The position numbers were made by a program, and so were the translations under genes. A stretch of 64,000 nucleotides of DNA, taken from positions 62,001 to 126,000 of the forward strand of contig JAMHWD010000033.1 in NCBI GenBank assembly GCA_035911135.1. The letters run 5' to 3'. Shown here piece by piece: positions 8,428 to 15,494 of this stretch. The notes under the pieces were generated by a model that was not told where the DNA came from, searched no databases, and was given only the letters and a program-made list of their open reading frames with translations. The stretch is from JAMHWD01 sp035911135. GTDB lineage: Bacteria > Pseudomonadota > Alphaproteobacteria > Micavibrionales > Micavibrionaceae. The first letter of the stretch is position 1, and the number at the start of each line of letters is the position of its first letter.

Positions 8428-8564
8428 TCTTAAACTCCTTGGTGTCATTCATGGGCTTGATAACATTAAGATTTTAATCCAAGAGGCTTAAAAATAGAAT
8501 AATTTGCAATAAAAATACCAATTGGGCGATTGACCGAGGTTTTTTTCTCTGATAATTCTTAATG
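8428..8564. other. AT-rich intergenic stretch
   Basis: First part of a 700-base stretch without a protein gene (8428-9127). It should hold the promoter of the leftward 125-residue gene and possibly that of the rightward RNA candidate. TTGACC at 8530-8535 is followed after 17 bases by TAATTC (8553-8558), with GATAAT also at 8551; this is only a fair sigma-70-like pair. Nothing else stands out. Confidence 0.4.
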
Positions 8565-8879
8565 TCTTATAACAAAAAATAACCTTTGCGTTATTAAATA
8601 ATCAAAAACAGGCAGGCTTGAATTTCTGGAAGGCGCGGATTGAGTTTCATCCGGTGCCCCTTTGTCGTGTCTGATTTTGGCGGTTTTCCCCGGATGTTTT
8701 GAAATTATTGTATTTGCGGCTGCTCTGCCGGTTTACCGGCAGTCCTCCCCTCCCCCTAAAGGCGGCCAGCAGATACAGTGATGAAGGGATAACCCTCGTT
8801 CCAGTTATCCCGGATACTGATGGAACCCCCACACACGCCTGAAGCCTGATAGATTCGTCTATCAGGCTTCTTTGTTTTT
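8565..8879 (+). ncRNA. Candidate structured small RNA, unidentified
   Basis: No convincing reading frame exists here, but three perfect hairpins follow one another: CTGCCGG/CCGGCAG (8725-8742, loop TTTA) enclosed by CTGCT/AGCAG (8720-8724 and 8768-8772); GGGATAAC/GTTATCCC (8786-8793 and 8804-8811); and the terminator at 8841-8879. A weak promoter lies just upstream (8530-8558), so the 5' end is a guess and the RNA may begin as late as about 8700. I compared by eye with 6S RNA, SRP RNA, RNase P and tmRNA and found no match to their conserved cores. It could also be a long structured leader, but the strong terminator before the TetR gene argues for a separate transcript. Confidence 0.45.
8841..8879 (+). 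terminator. Strong intrinsic terminator
   Basis: A perfect 13-bp stem (8841-8853 with 8858-8870) closed by a TTCG tetraloop and followed by TTTGTTTTT. The opposite strand has no T run, so it acts rightwards. No protein gene precedes it on this strand within several hundred bases, which is the main reason to suspect a small RNA upstream. Confidence 0.9.
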
Positions 8880-8888
8880 ACCGTCGAT

Positions 8889-8968
8889 CTTTCAGTCTGG
8901 CGTGCGTTGCTACGGCGCTCACGTACGATTTGTACGCTTTACGCCTTGCGCCTGCTCCAGACTAAAAG
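8889..8968. repeat. Intergenic hairpin repeat, copy B
   Basis: Same element as copy A. Inner stem CGTAC (8922-8926) / GTACG (8932-8936); outer arms AGTCTGG (8894-8900) and CCAGACT (8957-8963) pair perfectly. Relative to copy A the paired bases differ on both sides, so pairing is kept. It lies between the terminator at 8879 and the TetR-family gene. Confidence 0.8.
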
Positions 8969-9127
8969 CTCTTTGGTAAAGTTTTTCAGGATTTCTGCGG
9001 GGCTTAAAAGACAATCAACAGGAAAAAGGAAGAGCAGGGATTGCAATTCTTGAATCATCTGCGCGAATCGATACAAGGTCAGGGCATACGAAACGCATTG
9101 TTGTTAATTGACGAAGGAGAGCCGAGC

Positions 9128-9793
9128 ATGGCGCACGCTGCTTTGAACCTGAACGCCTATGATTATCAGGAGGAACCCGATTTGTTTACTGTCCAGCCTG
9201 AGATTACGCAAGATAACGAGCCGCAGCGTAAAGGAAGGCCGCGTAGCGAAAAATCACGCAAAGCCATCCTGAAGGCAACCAATGCCTTGCTTTTGCATAT
9301 GAGCGTGCAGGATCTGTCCATCGAGGCCATCGCCAAGAAGGCCAAGGTCGGCAAGACGACAATTTACCGCTGGTGGCCGAATAAGACGGCTGTTGTGATG
9401 GACGCGCTGGTCAGCCAGCCCGGTATGCAAAAGCCCATGGCGACACCGGCCAATAACGCTGATGCGATCAAGATGCAGCTGGAGAAGCTTATTCACCTGC
9501 TGGATAGCAAGAATGGCCAGATTATCGCCCAGCTTTTTTCCGAAGCGCAGGCCGATGACAAAGCCAAGGAAATCTTTGATGACAACTTCATCGCCCCCCT
9601 GATTGACGCCATTGAATACAGCTTCGTACAGGGGCAGGAGCAGGGCGAATTCCGCAAGTCCTTGGATGCCAAGACGGCCGTTGATATTCTCTGCGGCCCG
9701 GTCTTTTTTCGCCTGATGTCTCATGCTCGCGACATGGATGAGACATATAAGAGCAACTACCCAGTGGATGTTGTGCGTCTTATAAGCGCTTGA
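9128..9793 (+). CDS. TetR-family transcriptional regulator
   Basis: A 221-residue DNA-binding regulator. After a non-conserved N-terminal tail of about 30 residues comes a basic stretch (KGRPRSEKSRKAIL, near 36-49) and the helix-turn-helix with IEAIAKKAKVGKTTIYRWWPNK-type recognition sequence (around 67-88). The C-terminal ligand and dimer region resembles the TetR C-terminal family that follows a YRWWxNK motif. ATG 9128 is chosen because GAAGGAG lies 7 bases upstream; an in-frame ATG at 9041 lacks a site. TetR proteins usually repress a neighbouring gene, here perhaps the small membrane protein downstream, but no operator palindrome is obvious. Confidence 0.88.
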   Translation: MAHAALNLNAYDYQEEPDLFTVQPEITQDNEPQRKGRPRSEKSRKAILKATNALLLHMSVQDLSIEAIAKKAKVGKTTIYRWWPNKTAVVMDALVSQPGMQKPMATPANNADAIKMQLEKLIHLLDSKNGQIIAQLFSEAQADDKAKEIFDDNFIAPLIDAIEYSFVQGQEQGEFRKSLDAKTAVDILCGPVFFRLMSHARDMDETYKSNYPVDVVRLISA

Positions 9794-9892
9794 TTTTGTT
9801 GAGTAAAAATACGGTTTCTTTTTGTTCTGTAAAATAACTTGACAGGCACCGTTTTCATTTTCTATAAAGCGGCATATTTCAGGAGATTGAGT

Positions 9893-10132
9893 ATGCTGCT
9901 TTATTCTTATAATTACCGCTACCATGCCAAAAAGGGCTTGAACCGCGAGATCGTCAAGGCCACGCTTTTTCTGGCAAGCCTGCTTATTTTGTTGTTTGGC
10001 TCCCTGATTGTTGCCGCAATAAATAGCGGTCCGATTATTCTGGGTACTGAGCGCAATACAGATGGTCTTGTGGAATATATGTGCCTTGGCAATGGCTGCG
10101 AGAACCTGACGGATTTCCGCTGGCAGGATTAA
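9893..10132 (+). CDS. Small single-span membrane protein, unknown
   Basis: A 79-residue protein with a basic N-terminus (residues 1-22), one long hydrophobic segment (about 23-44) and a polar tail containing two Cys (CLGNGC). I do not recognise it. ATG 9893 follows AGGAG by 7 bases; a longer frame from 9839 lacks a site. It follows the TetR gene by about 100 bases on the same strand and could be its target or a cotranscribed gene. Its 3' end is one base away from the end of the convergent glyoxalase gene. Confidence 0.6.
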   Translation: MLLYSYNYRYHAKKGLNREIVKATLFLASLLILLFGSLIVAAINSGPIILGTERNTDGLVEYMCLGNGCENLTDFRWQD

Positions 10133-10133
10133 A

Positions 10134-10595
10134 TTACCAGCTTCCCGTATTTTGCATTGAGGCCCATGGTTCGGCCGGGGGCAGGGGATCGCCCTTTTGC
10201 AAAAGCTCGATCGAGATGCCGTCCGGCGATTTGATAAAGGCCATATTCCCATCGCGCGGCGGGCGGTTGATGGTGATGCCCTTGGATTGTAATCCGGCGC
10301 AGAAGTCGTAAATATTATCGACGCGGTAGGCTAGATGCCCGAAATTGCGCCCGCCTGTATAGGTCTCAACTTTCCCGTCTTTATCCGGCCAGTTATAGGT
10401 CAGCTCGATGAGAGGGGCCTGAGTTTCCTTTGCCCGTTCAATATCATAAGGGGCCGCCAGAAAGACCAGCGTAAAACGCCCCGCTTGATTTTCGATACGT
10501 CTTGTTTCGGTCAAGCCAAAGATATCACAGTAGAATTTCAGGGATTCATCAAGATTATGAACCCGAACCATGGTGTGCAGATATTCCAGTGTCAT
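10134..10595 (-). CDS. gloA: Lactoylglutathione lyase (glyoxalase I)
   Basis: A 153-residue vicinal-oxygen-chelate protein that isomerises the methylglyoxal-glutathione hemithioacetal to S-lactoylglutathione. The four expected metal ligands are visible: His in EYLHTMVRV (residue 7), Glu in LIELTYN, His in FGHLAYRV and Glu in SIELLQK. The NLDESLKFYCDIFGL stretch is typical. ATG 10595 is chosen because AAGGAC lies just upstream and the fold begins at once. Standalone gene, convergent with the small membrane protein. Metal type (nickel or zinc) is not predictable with certainty, though the short bacterial form is usually nickel-dependent. Confidence 0.9.
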   Translation of the reverse strand: MTLEYLHTMVRVHNLDESLKFYCDIFGLTETRRIENQAGRFTLVFLAAPYDIERAKETQAPLIELTYNWPDKDGKVETYTGGRNFGHLAYRVDNIYDFCAGLQSKGITINRPPRDGNMAFIKSPDGISIELLQKGDPLPPAEPWASMQNTGSW

Positions 10596-10723
10596 TGCGA
10601 TGTCCTTTTTGGGCTGTGATGGGGTATTTTTCAAAGGATAAAAGATAACCCTGCCGCCGGGAAAGGCAACCGTGCAGCGGTCAGGCTTTACAAATATCCC
10701 AAATCGGTGTATTTTATGACAAT

Positions 10724-11464
10724 ATGAAACCTATCCCCAACCCATCTGCGCCCCCCTTTGAACCGGAACGCTGGAACGACTTGAGCTGGATGAAACTGAA
10801 CTTCGTCCTCAGTCAGTCCTGCCCTGACGTTTTGGAAGGCTTTAAGCGAATCGGGCAGCGCATGAACCCCAATAACGTCAATCAGACCTTGAAACGCTAC
10901 AGTGACCACCAGATTGCTGGTGGCCTTGGTGTGCCGGAGGAATCGGTCCAACATTTCCGGGATATTGTTTTAACATTGATGCAGGCCCGCCAGCTCAGCA
11001 CCAATTGCTATTGCCATGCCGCCAATGATGCCGGGCCTTTCGAGCCTTTCCTGAAACCCTGGCCGGGTATGATCCATGGCCTCAAGCCATCCGATGGTAA
11101 ATCATACGAGCGCAAGACGCTTATTGAGAATGTGGCCGCCGATGGCGGCATCCCGATTGGCCTACAACCCATGGTAAGGGAAGGGTTTTATAATGCGTTG
11201 ATGCTGATCCGCGATGACGGGCGGGAGCTGCATTTCGTGCGGGAAAACAGCAATGGGGTTTATTCACACAAGACCGGCCTTGGTGCCGTTACCAATCTCG
11301 ATGCCAGCGACAAGCAGATCATTGACCCGCTGGCGGCCGATTGGGGCGATTTTACGCTGGCACAGGTCTTTCATTTCCCCGAAGGCGGTTTGACGGTCGG
11401 GGTCCCAAAAGAAGATCGCCGGCCAGTCTCTTCTGAAATTCAGGAATTGATTCGTCAGCTATAG
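10724..11464 (+). CDS. Putative Cys/His hydrolase-like protein with NCY motif
   Basis: A 246-residue cytosolic protein without signal peptide. It has NCYCHAAND near 93-101, a following PFLKPWPGM segment, then LHFVRENSNGVYSHKTG near 167-183 and VTNLDASDKQIIDP near 187-200. I recall a broadly scattered uncharacterised group in which NCYxYAxND is followed by a HxxR...WSHK.G...VTNxDASG..IxDP pattern. The Cys followed by a His at that spacing suggests a papain/NlpC-like catalytic pair, but this is inference and no activity is established. It is a single gene ending at a bidirectional terminator. Confidence 0.65.
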   Translation: MKPIPNPSAPPFEPERWNDLSWMKLNFVLSQSCPDVLEGFKRIGQRMNPNNVNQTLKRYSDHQIAGGLGVPEESVQHFRDIVLTLMQARQLSTNCYCHAANDAGPFEPFLKPWPGMIHGLKPSDGKSYERKTLIENVAADGGIPIGLQPMVREGFYNALMLIRDDGRELHFVRENSNGVYSHKTGLGAVTNLDASDKQIIDPLAADWGDFTLAQVFHFPEGGLTVGVPKEDRRPVSSEIQELIRQL

Positions 11465-11486
11465 GTACGGCCTTTCAGGCAAAGAA

Positions 11487-11517
11487 AACCCGGCTGCTTC
11501 TTTGAAGGCCGGGTTTG
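11487..11517. terminator. Bidirectional intrinsic terminator
   Basis: Stem AACCCGGC (11487-11494) / GCCGGGTT (11508-11515) with T-rich sequence on the right and A-rich sequence on the left, so it can serve both the rightward NCY-motif gene and the leftward 130-residue gene, whose ends converge here. Confidence 0.85.
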
Positions 11518-11543
11518 TATTATCGTTAATGCAGGGCCAGGGC

Positions 11544-11936
11544 TTAGCCCATGGTGCTGTAAGCGGGTGTTTCGTGGCGCGGGGCTTCGAGCCTGTTGGC
11601 GGCTGCCAGTGTTCCTTGCGTCTCGATCGTGGCAAAGGCGGTGGCGGCGATGCGGTCGCAATTCCCAAGATCGTGGATGGCCTTTTTCTCATTACGCAGG
11701 AGCTGGGCAAAAAGCGGCTGACCGGCATCTTCCATATCCATGATGCGGGTTGTCAGAATTTTGGAGGTTTCTTGCAGTATGGCTCCAGCCACAAGGCTGG
11801 AATTGCCGGAAATACCCTTTTGAATGCAGATTTTTTCGGCCTCGAAAAGAACACCGCCCATATAGCCTTTAAGGTGAGCACTGGTCATTTGGTGCGTGTT
11901 CGGACAGGCGGCTACGGCTTTGAAGGATGGTTGCAT
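11544..11936 (-). CDS. Unknown 130-residue protein
   Basis: A soluble, largely helical-looking protein with no signal peptide and no motif I recognise. Cysteines occur at 11 (ACPNTHQ), 37 (KICIQ) and near 93 (NCDRI). The gene has a good GGGAGA site eight bases before ATG 11936 and ends at a shared terminator, which supports it as a real gene. The upstream DNA carries three GTCAA copies spaced nine bases apart and a TGTCA/TGACA inverted repeat (11990-12034), so it may be under specific control. Confidence 0.6.
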   Translation of the reverse strand: MQPSFKAVAACPNTHQMTSAHLKGYMGGVLFEAEKICIQKGISGNSSLVAGAILQETSKILTTRIMDMEDAGQPLFAQLLRNEKKAIHDLGNCDRIAATAFATIETQGTLAAANRLEAPRHETPAYSTMG

Positions 11937-12196
11937 TTATATTCTCCCGGCAATGCATTTTTATTTTCATAATCTTATTTTGAAGTGTAGTCAAAGCGTC
12001 AAATAATGTCAATAAATCACTTATTCATGACATTAAAATTGAAATTTAGTTACAATAATTGCTGCAACGCAAGATCAGATAAGGCTTTGAGAGAATCAGT
12101 GAATTGTGGCCAAAAACAGGACCATGTTTTCATTAGATCCATGACAAGCAGCCCGGATTTGCAAAATGCGCGCGATAGGCTTATAAAGCGCAAGTC

Positions 12197-13102
12197 ATGA
12201 CTTACAAAGTTGCCGCTCTTTATAAATTCACGCCTATCGATGATATCCACGCCCTGCGCGAGGAGATATATGATTTTGCGGAGAAGCACGCCCCCAGCAT
12301 CTGCGGGACGATATTGATTGCGCCCGAAGGCATTAACGGCACGATTGGCGCATATCCGGATGAAATGGACCGTATTGTTGAGTTCCTGGATGAGAAGCTG
12401 CAGATATTACAATCCGGCAATACCATTGCGGAGTTCAAATATTCATCTGCCGCCAAAAAGCCGTTCAACAAATTCAAAGTCCGCCCGAAAAAAGAACTCA
12501 TTACGCTTCGCAAGCCCGAAGCCGATCCCAACAAACTGGTGGGGACCTATGTCGAGGCCAAGGATTGGAATGATCTGATCGCGGATCCGGATGTTGTATT
12601 GATTGATACACGCAATGATTATGAAACCAAGGTGGGCATTTTCAAGGGCGCTATTGACCCGGACATGAAGGTCTTTACAGAGTTCCCGGAATGGGTAACG
12701 CAGAATCTAGACCCCGCCAAGCACAAGAAGGTCGCCATGTTCTGCACGGGCGGGATTCGCTGCGAAAAGGCCTCATCTTATATGCTTGCCCATGGTTTTG
12801 AGAATGTTTACCACCTTAAGGGCGGTATCTTGAAATATCTGGAAATCATCCCGGCTGATCAGTCGCAATGGGAAGGTGAGTGTTTCGTGTTCGATAAACG
12901 CGTATCGGTGGGGCATGGGCTGGTTGAAGGTGATTGGCGCATGTGTCATGGCTGCCGCGAGCCGCTATCGGAAAATGATCTCCGGCAGGATTCTTTTGAA
13001 AAGGGCGTATCTTGCCCGCATTGTATTGCAAGCCTGACGCCGGATCGCGCCCAGATGCTGCGTGAGCGCCAGCGCTTCTTTGAATCGACAGGCCAAGCCT
13101 GA
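12197..13102 (+). CDS. trhO: tRNA uridine-34 hydroxylase TrhO (rhodanese-domain)
   Basis: A 301-residue protein of the YceA/TrhO family, which makes 5-hydroxyuridine at tRNA wobble position 34. The order is an N-terminal ferredoxin-like domain (to about 95), a rhodanese domain with DVVLIDTRNDYETKVGIFKGA near 133-153, and the loop CTGGIRCEKA near 182-191 carrying the key Cys. The C-terminal CHGC and CPHC pairs suggest a small metal-binding knuckle. Length matches the family. The acylphosphatase gene follows after 24 bases. ATG 12197 overlaps the end of a doubtful short frame. Confidence 0.92.
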   Translation: MTYKVAALYKFTPIDDIHALREEIYDFAEKHAPSICGTILIAPEGINGTIGAYPDEMDRIVEFLDEKLQILQSGNTIAEFKYSSAAKKPFNKFKVRPKKELITLRKPEADPNKLVGTYVEAKDWNDLIADPDVVLIDTRNDYETKVGIFKGAIDPDMKVFTEFPEWVTQNLDPAKHKKVAMFCTGGIRCEKASSYMLAHGFENVYHLKGGILKYLEIIPADQSQWEGECFVFDKRVSVGHGLVEGDWRMCHGCREPLSENDLRQDSFEKGVSCPHCIASLTPDRAQMLRERQRFFESTGQA

Positions 13103-13126
13103 TATAATTATCAAGCGGGGATAATC

Positions 13127-13411
13127 ATGGATATTGAAACGAAACATTTACGCATCCATGGCCGTGTGCAGGGCGTGGGATATCGCGACTGGGCGGCATT
13201 CAAGGCGCGCGAACTGCGCCTGATGGGCTGGGTGCGTAATGTGCGCCACGACAAAAGCGTTGAGGTTGTTATCCACGGCGATCAGGAAAGCATCCAGAAA
13301 TTCATATCAGCCTGTTATGAGGGGCCATCATCGGCCAAGGTCAATGCCGTACAGGTTGGCGCTGCGCCGGACGAAGACTTCAAGAAATTTGAAATCCTCG
13401 ATACGGTTTAG
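13127..13411 (+). CDS. acyP: Acylphosphatase
   Basis: A 94-residue enzyme hydrolysing carboxyl-phosphate bonds. The N-terminal signature HGRVQGVGYRDW (residues 9-20) supplies the phosphate-binding loop and catalytic Arg18, and the WVRNVRHD segment supplies the catalytic Asn38. Length and start fit the family. It follows trhO closely on the same strand and is probably cotranscribed. Confidence 0.93.
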   Translation: MDIETKHLRIHGRVQGVGYRDWAAFKARELRLMGWVRNVRHDKSVEVVIHGDQESIQKFISACYEGPSSAKVNAVQVGAAPDEDFKKFEILDTV

Positions 13412-13455
13412 CAATCTGATCTTTTTAATCAGGTGTTATCCGGCAGGCTTTGGCT

Positions 13456-14043
13456 TTATTCCGCGGCCGGCATAGGCGGCATGTCATCCGGCATTTCCGG
13501 CGGCGCAACTTCGCGGGTTTCCCCTTTGGGTGGCTGGCCTTCCATCATAACAGCAGGCGGCGACATGTCCCCGGATGCGTGAGGGGCCGGGCCGGGGGGC
13601 TTGGGTTTCTTGTCGCATTCTTCCCAGTGCTTCTCGCGCATGCTTAAGAATCCTTGTGCGAATTGCTTGCGGTCCTGCGGCTGCAGCGAGAGGGCGATTT
13701 CTTTCGTCGTTCCCATGCGGTCGCGCGTCATGCGCGTCTTGATTGTCACCATGCGCGAGGTCAGCGCATCGAAAGCATCGGCATTGAATTCATCAGCCGC
13801 CAGCAATTGCCCCATTTCAACACGCATATCGGCCATGGCCGCATAGCTTTGCTCCTTGTCGGGCACGGATGCCTTCATCAGGCCATCAACAATCGCACGT
13901 CCTTCCGCGGAGAGATTTTTTGCAGGGCCTCCATGCCAAGGCGTATCGGCTAATTTCTTATAGACATGACCGCCGACAAAACCCAGCAACAACACATTGG
14001 CCAGCATCGAAACGGTAAAGATGATTTTCATTTTCTTGCTCAT
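13456..14043 (-). CDS. Periplasmic CnrX/CpxP-like heavy-metal or stress sensor
   Basis: A 195-residue protein with an uncleaved-looking N-terminal membrane segment (residues 5-25) and a periplasmic helical domain (about 40-145) of the heavy-metal-resistance/CpxP-like type, with LSAEGRAIVDGLM and a long helix with QPQDRKQFAQGFLSM. The tail is rich in Pro, Met and Glu (PPEMPDDMPPM), possibly metal-binding. It is the last gene of an ECF sigma operon, one base after the small membrane gene. In the Cnr system CnrX senses metal for an anti-sigma/ECF pair; the same logic may hold here, but the signal is unknown. Confidence 0.72.
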   Translation of the reverse strand: MSKKMKIIFTVSMLANVLLLGFVGGHVYKKLADTPWHGGPAKNLSAEGRAIVDGLMKASVPDKEQSYAAMADMRVEMGQLLAADEFNADAFDALTSRMVTIKTRMTRDRMGTTKEIALSLQPQDRKQFAQGFLSMREKHWEECDKKPKPPGPAPHASGDMSPPAVMMEGQPPKGETREVAPPEMPDDMPPMPAAE

Positions 14044-14044
14044 T

Positions 14045-14350
14045 TTATGGCCAGACCCTTTCTCCGGATTCTGATCCGGTATAGGCATAGGAAGAGATAT
14101 CACGCGTTTCCGCGGCGCTGGATGTGTCGATATTAAAGCCGATAAACACGCCGGCCAGCAAGACAACCGCCATCACAAAGGCCGGCTGGGGCAGGACGAA
14201 TACATCGCGGAAAGCATAAAACCAGAGATGAACGCCGCGTTTGCCTTGCGCGCGATGCAGCAGCGAGGCCTCGATTATTCGCTCGGCCAGATTGGTCGAT
14301 GGCATGGGGATGGGGCGTCTCATCATGATTTCCTCCAGTCTGTCATCCAT
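14045..14350 (-). CDS. Small membrane protein, probable anti-sigma factor
   Basis: A 101-residue protein with a cytoplasmic N-terminus of about 55 residues, one transmembrane span (about 57-76) and a short periplasmic tail. Its start overlaps the ECF sigma gene by 8 bases, the usual arrangement for a cognate anti-sigma factor, and its cytoplasmic part (PSTNLAERIIEAS) resembles the short helical region used to hold sigma. No zinc-binding HxxxCxxC motif is present. The function is inferred from position and topology rather than from a recognised domain. Confidence 0.65.
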   Translation of the reverse strand: MDDRLEEIMMRRPIPMPSTNLAERIIEASLLHRAQGKRGVHLWFYAFRDVFVLPQPAFVMAVVLLAGVFIGFNIDTSSAAETRDISSYAYTGSESGERVWP

Positions 14351-14930
14351 ATTTCTTTTCCTTCTCTATCAATCCTTGTGCGGCGAGTGTTTCCTTGATG
14401 CCGGCCTTCGCCCGCATGATAAGGGATTCAAGAGCCTTAAGCCCAACTCCCAGAGTTTCCGCCGCTTCCTTGTTGCTTAATCCTTCATAAAAACACAAAT
14501 TCAGTGCCAGTTTCTGGCGTTCAGGCAGGGCCTGTATAGCAAGCTCCAGCGCCCGTTCTTCAGTGGCGCGCTGCATAACCTCATCCGCGCCGTCTTCACC
14601 GCTTTTTTCCTGATCCAGATAATCGGCGGCAATGTATTTCTTGTTGCGCCGGAACCTGTCCGTAGCGGCATTGATCACGATGCGGTAAAACCATGTCGTG
14701 AATTTTACCCCGCGTGATCCATCCCACACTTTGGGGTTTTTCCAGAGCTTCAGGAAAGCGTCCTGAACGGCATCTTCGGCTTCTTCCTTGTTGCCGCAAA
14801 CCCGGTAGGCGCAGGCGTAGAATAATTCGCTATGGCGGCGCACGAGGGCCGCAAAAGCCTGATGGTCACCGCCTTGAATGCGGGCCATCAGGCTTTCATC
14901 GGTGCTGTCGGTGTAATCCGATGCAGCCAT
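14343..14930 (-). CDS. ECF-family RNA polymerase sigma factor
   Basis: A 195-residue sigma factor with region 2 (ALVRRHSELFYACAYRVCG then EAEDAVQDAFLKLWKNP, about 28-67), the TWFYRIVIN motif of region 2.4 and region 4 (LPERQKLALNLCFYEGLSNKEAAETLGV, about 134-161) with its helix-turn-helix. No region 3 is present, as in ECF factors. It begins 6 bases after the EF-hand gene and overlaps the membrane anti-sigma candidate, making a four-gene operon. The upstream promoter looks sigma-70-like rather than an ECF-type GGAAC promoter, so autoregulation is not evident. Confidence 0.92.
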   Translation of the reverse strand: MAASDYTDSTDESLMARIQGGDHQAFAALVRRHSELFYACAYRVCGNKEEAEDAVQDAFLKLWKNPKVWDGSRGVKFTTWFYRIVINAATDRFRRNKKYIAADYLDQEKSGEDGADEVMQRATEERALELAIQALPERQKLALNLCFYEGLSNKEAAETLGVGLKALESLIMRAKAGIKETLAAQGLIEKEKKYG

Positions 14931-14936
14931 TGACTA

Positions 14937-15320
14937 TTACTCGGCAGGCGTTTCTGCAGGAGCCTCAGCTGGAGCTTCGGCAGGTGCATCGGCTGCTGCT
15001 GGAGCTTCGCCCTCTACAGGGGCTTCTTCACCGGCTTCCTTGGCTTCTTTTCTCGCCTTGTGTTTGGCTTTCATGGCTTCATGATGGGCTTTTGATTCAT
15101 CCATCGTGATCTCGCCATTGCCATCAGCGTCAATCTCTTTGAACTTGTCTTCATGATGCGTCATGAATTCGGTTTTGGAGATTGTGCCGTTTTTGTCAGT
15201 ATCTTGTTTCTCAAAGAATTTCTCAGGACCCCATTTATGCTTGCCGTCCGGGCCTTCGGCGTGTACGAGCGCAGGTGTCAGAATAAGGCCGAGAGCAGCC
15301 AGTCCAAGTAGTTTTTTCAT
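14937..15320 (-). CDS. Secreted EF-hand calcium-binding protein
   Basis: A 127-residue protein with a cleavable signal peptide (about 1-21, ending LVHA) and two canonical EF-hand loops: D40-x-D-x-N-G-T-I-S-x-x-E51 and D64-x-D-x-N-G-E-I-T-x-D-E75, both with complete ligands. His-rich helices follow (HHEAMKAKHKARK) and the C-terminal quarter is a low-complexity Ala/Glu/Pro tail. It heads the ECF sigma operon and would be periplasmic, so calcium or another divalent ion may be part of the signal. That link is inference from position. Confidence 0.85.
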   Translation of the reverse strand: MKKLLGLAALGLILTPALVHAEGPDGKHKWGPEKFFEKQDTDKNGTISKTEFMTHHEDKFKEIDADGNGEITMDESKAHHEAMKAKHKARKEAKEAGEEAPVEGEAPAAADAPAEAPAEAPAETPAE

Positions 15321-15360
15321 TACTAAAGTATCCTTTCACTAAGATGTGAGTGTGGTTTGT

Positions 15361-15389
15361 ATAGTAGTGATACGAAGGCGCTTTGCCAA
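15361..15389 (-). promoter_or_regulatory. Sigma-70-like promoter of the EF-hand/ECF operon
   Basis: On the leftward strand TTGGCA (15389-15384) and TACTAT (15366-15361) are separated by 17 bases, about 40 bases upstream of the EF-hand start. It resembles a housekeeping promoter; no ECF-type GGAAC box is visible. Confidence 0.5.
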
Positions 15390-15482
15390 CCCTTCGCCCT
15401 TTTTTAGCCTGAAATGCGTTACATCGTCACTTATGGCTAGTTTGGCCACATCGCTTCTCGTGCCTGTTTCAATATAAAAAAC
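15390..15482. repeat. Intergenic hairpin repeat, copy D (divergent)
   Basis: Weaker member of the repeat family: the core GCGTTACATCGTC (15416-15428) and CTCGTGCCTG (15457-15466) align with copy A without gaps. The inner stem is TGGC (15434-15437) / GCCA (15445-15448), different bases from the other copies but still paired. Outer arms are AT-rich and only partly paired. It lies between the EF-hand operon promoter and the 3' end of the AMIN lipoprotein gene. Confidence 0.6.
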
Positions 15483-15494
15483 GCTGTAAAAGCC

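Noticed and set aside
8647..8832. Possible 61-codon leftward gene in the 8.4-9.1 kb gap
   Set aside because: The frame crosses the perfect hairpins of the RNA candidate, has no ribosome site and no protein-like pattern.
8700..8879. Identity of the RNA candidate as 6S, SRP (4.5S), RNase P or tmRNA
   Set aside because: The GGAAGGAAGC SRP loop, the GAGGAAAGTCCGGGC RNase P core and a tmRNA tag or acceptor are missing. GGAAGGCGC near 8628 is only a chance likeness to SRP.
12006..12200. Short frame of 64 codons whose stop overlaps the trhO start by ATGA
   Set aside because: The overlap is tempting, but there is no ribosome site, the composition is unlike a protein domain, and the stretch holds AT-rich regulatory-looking DNA.
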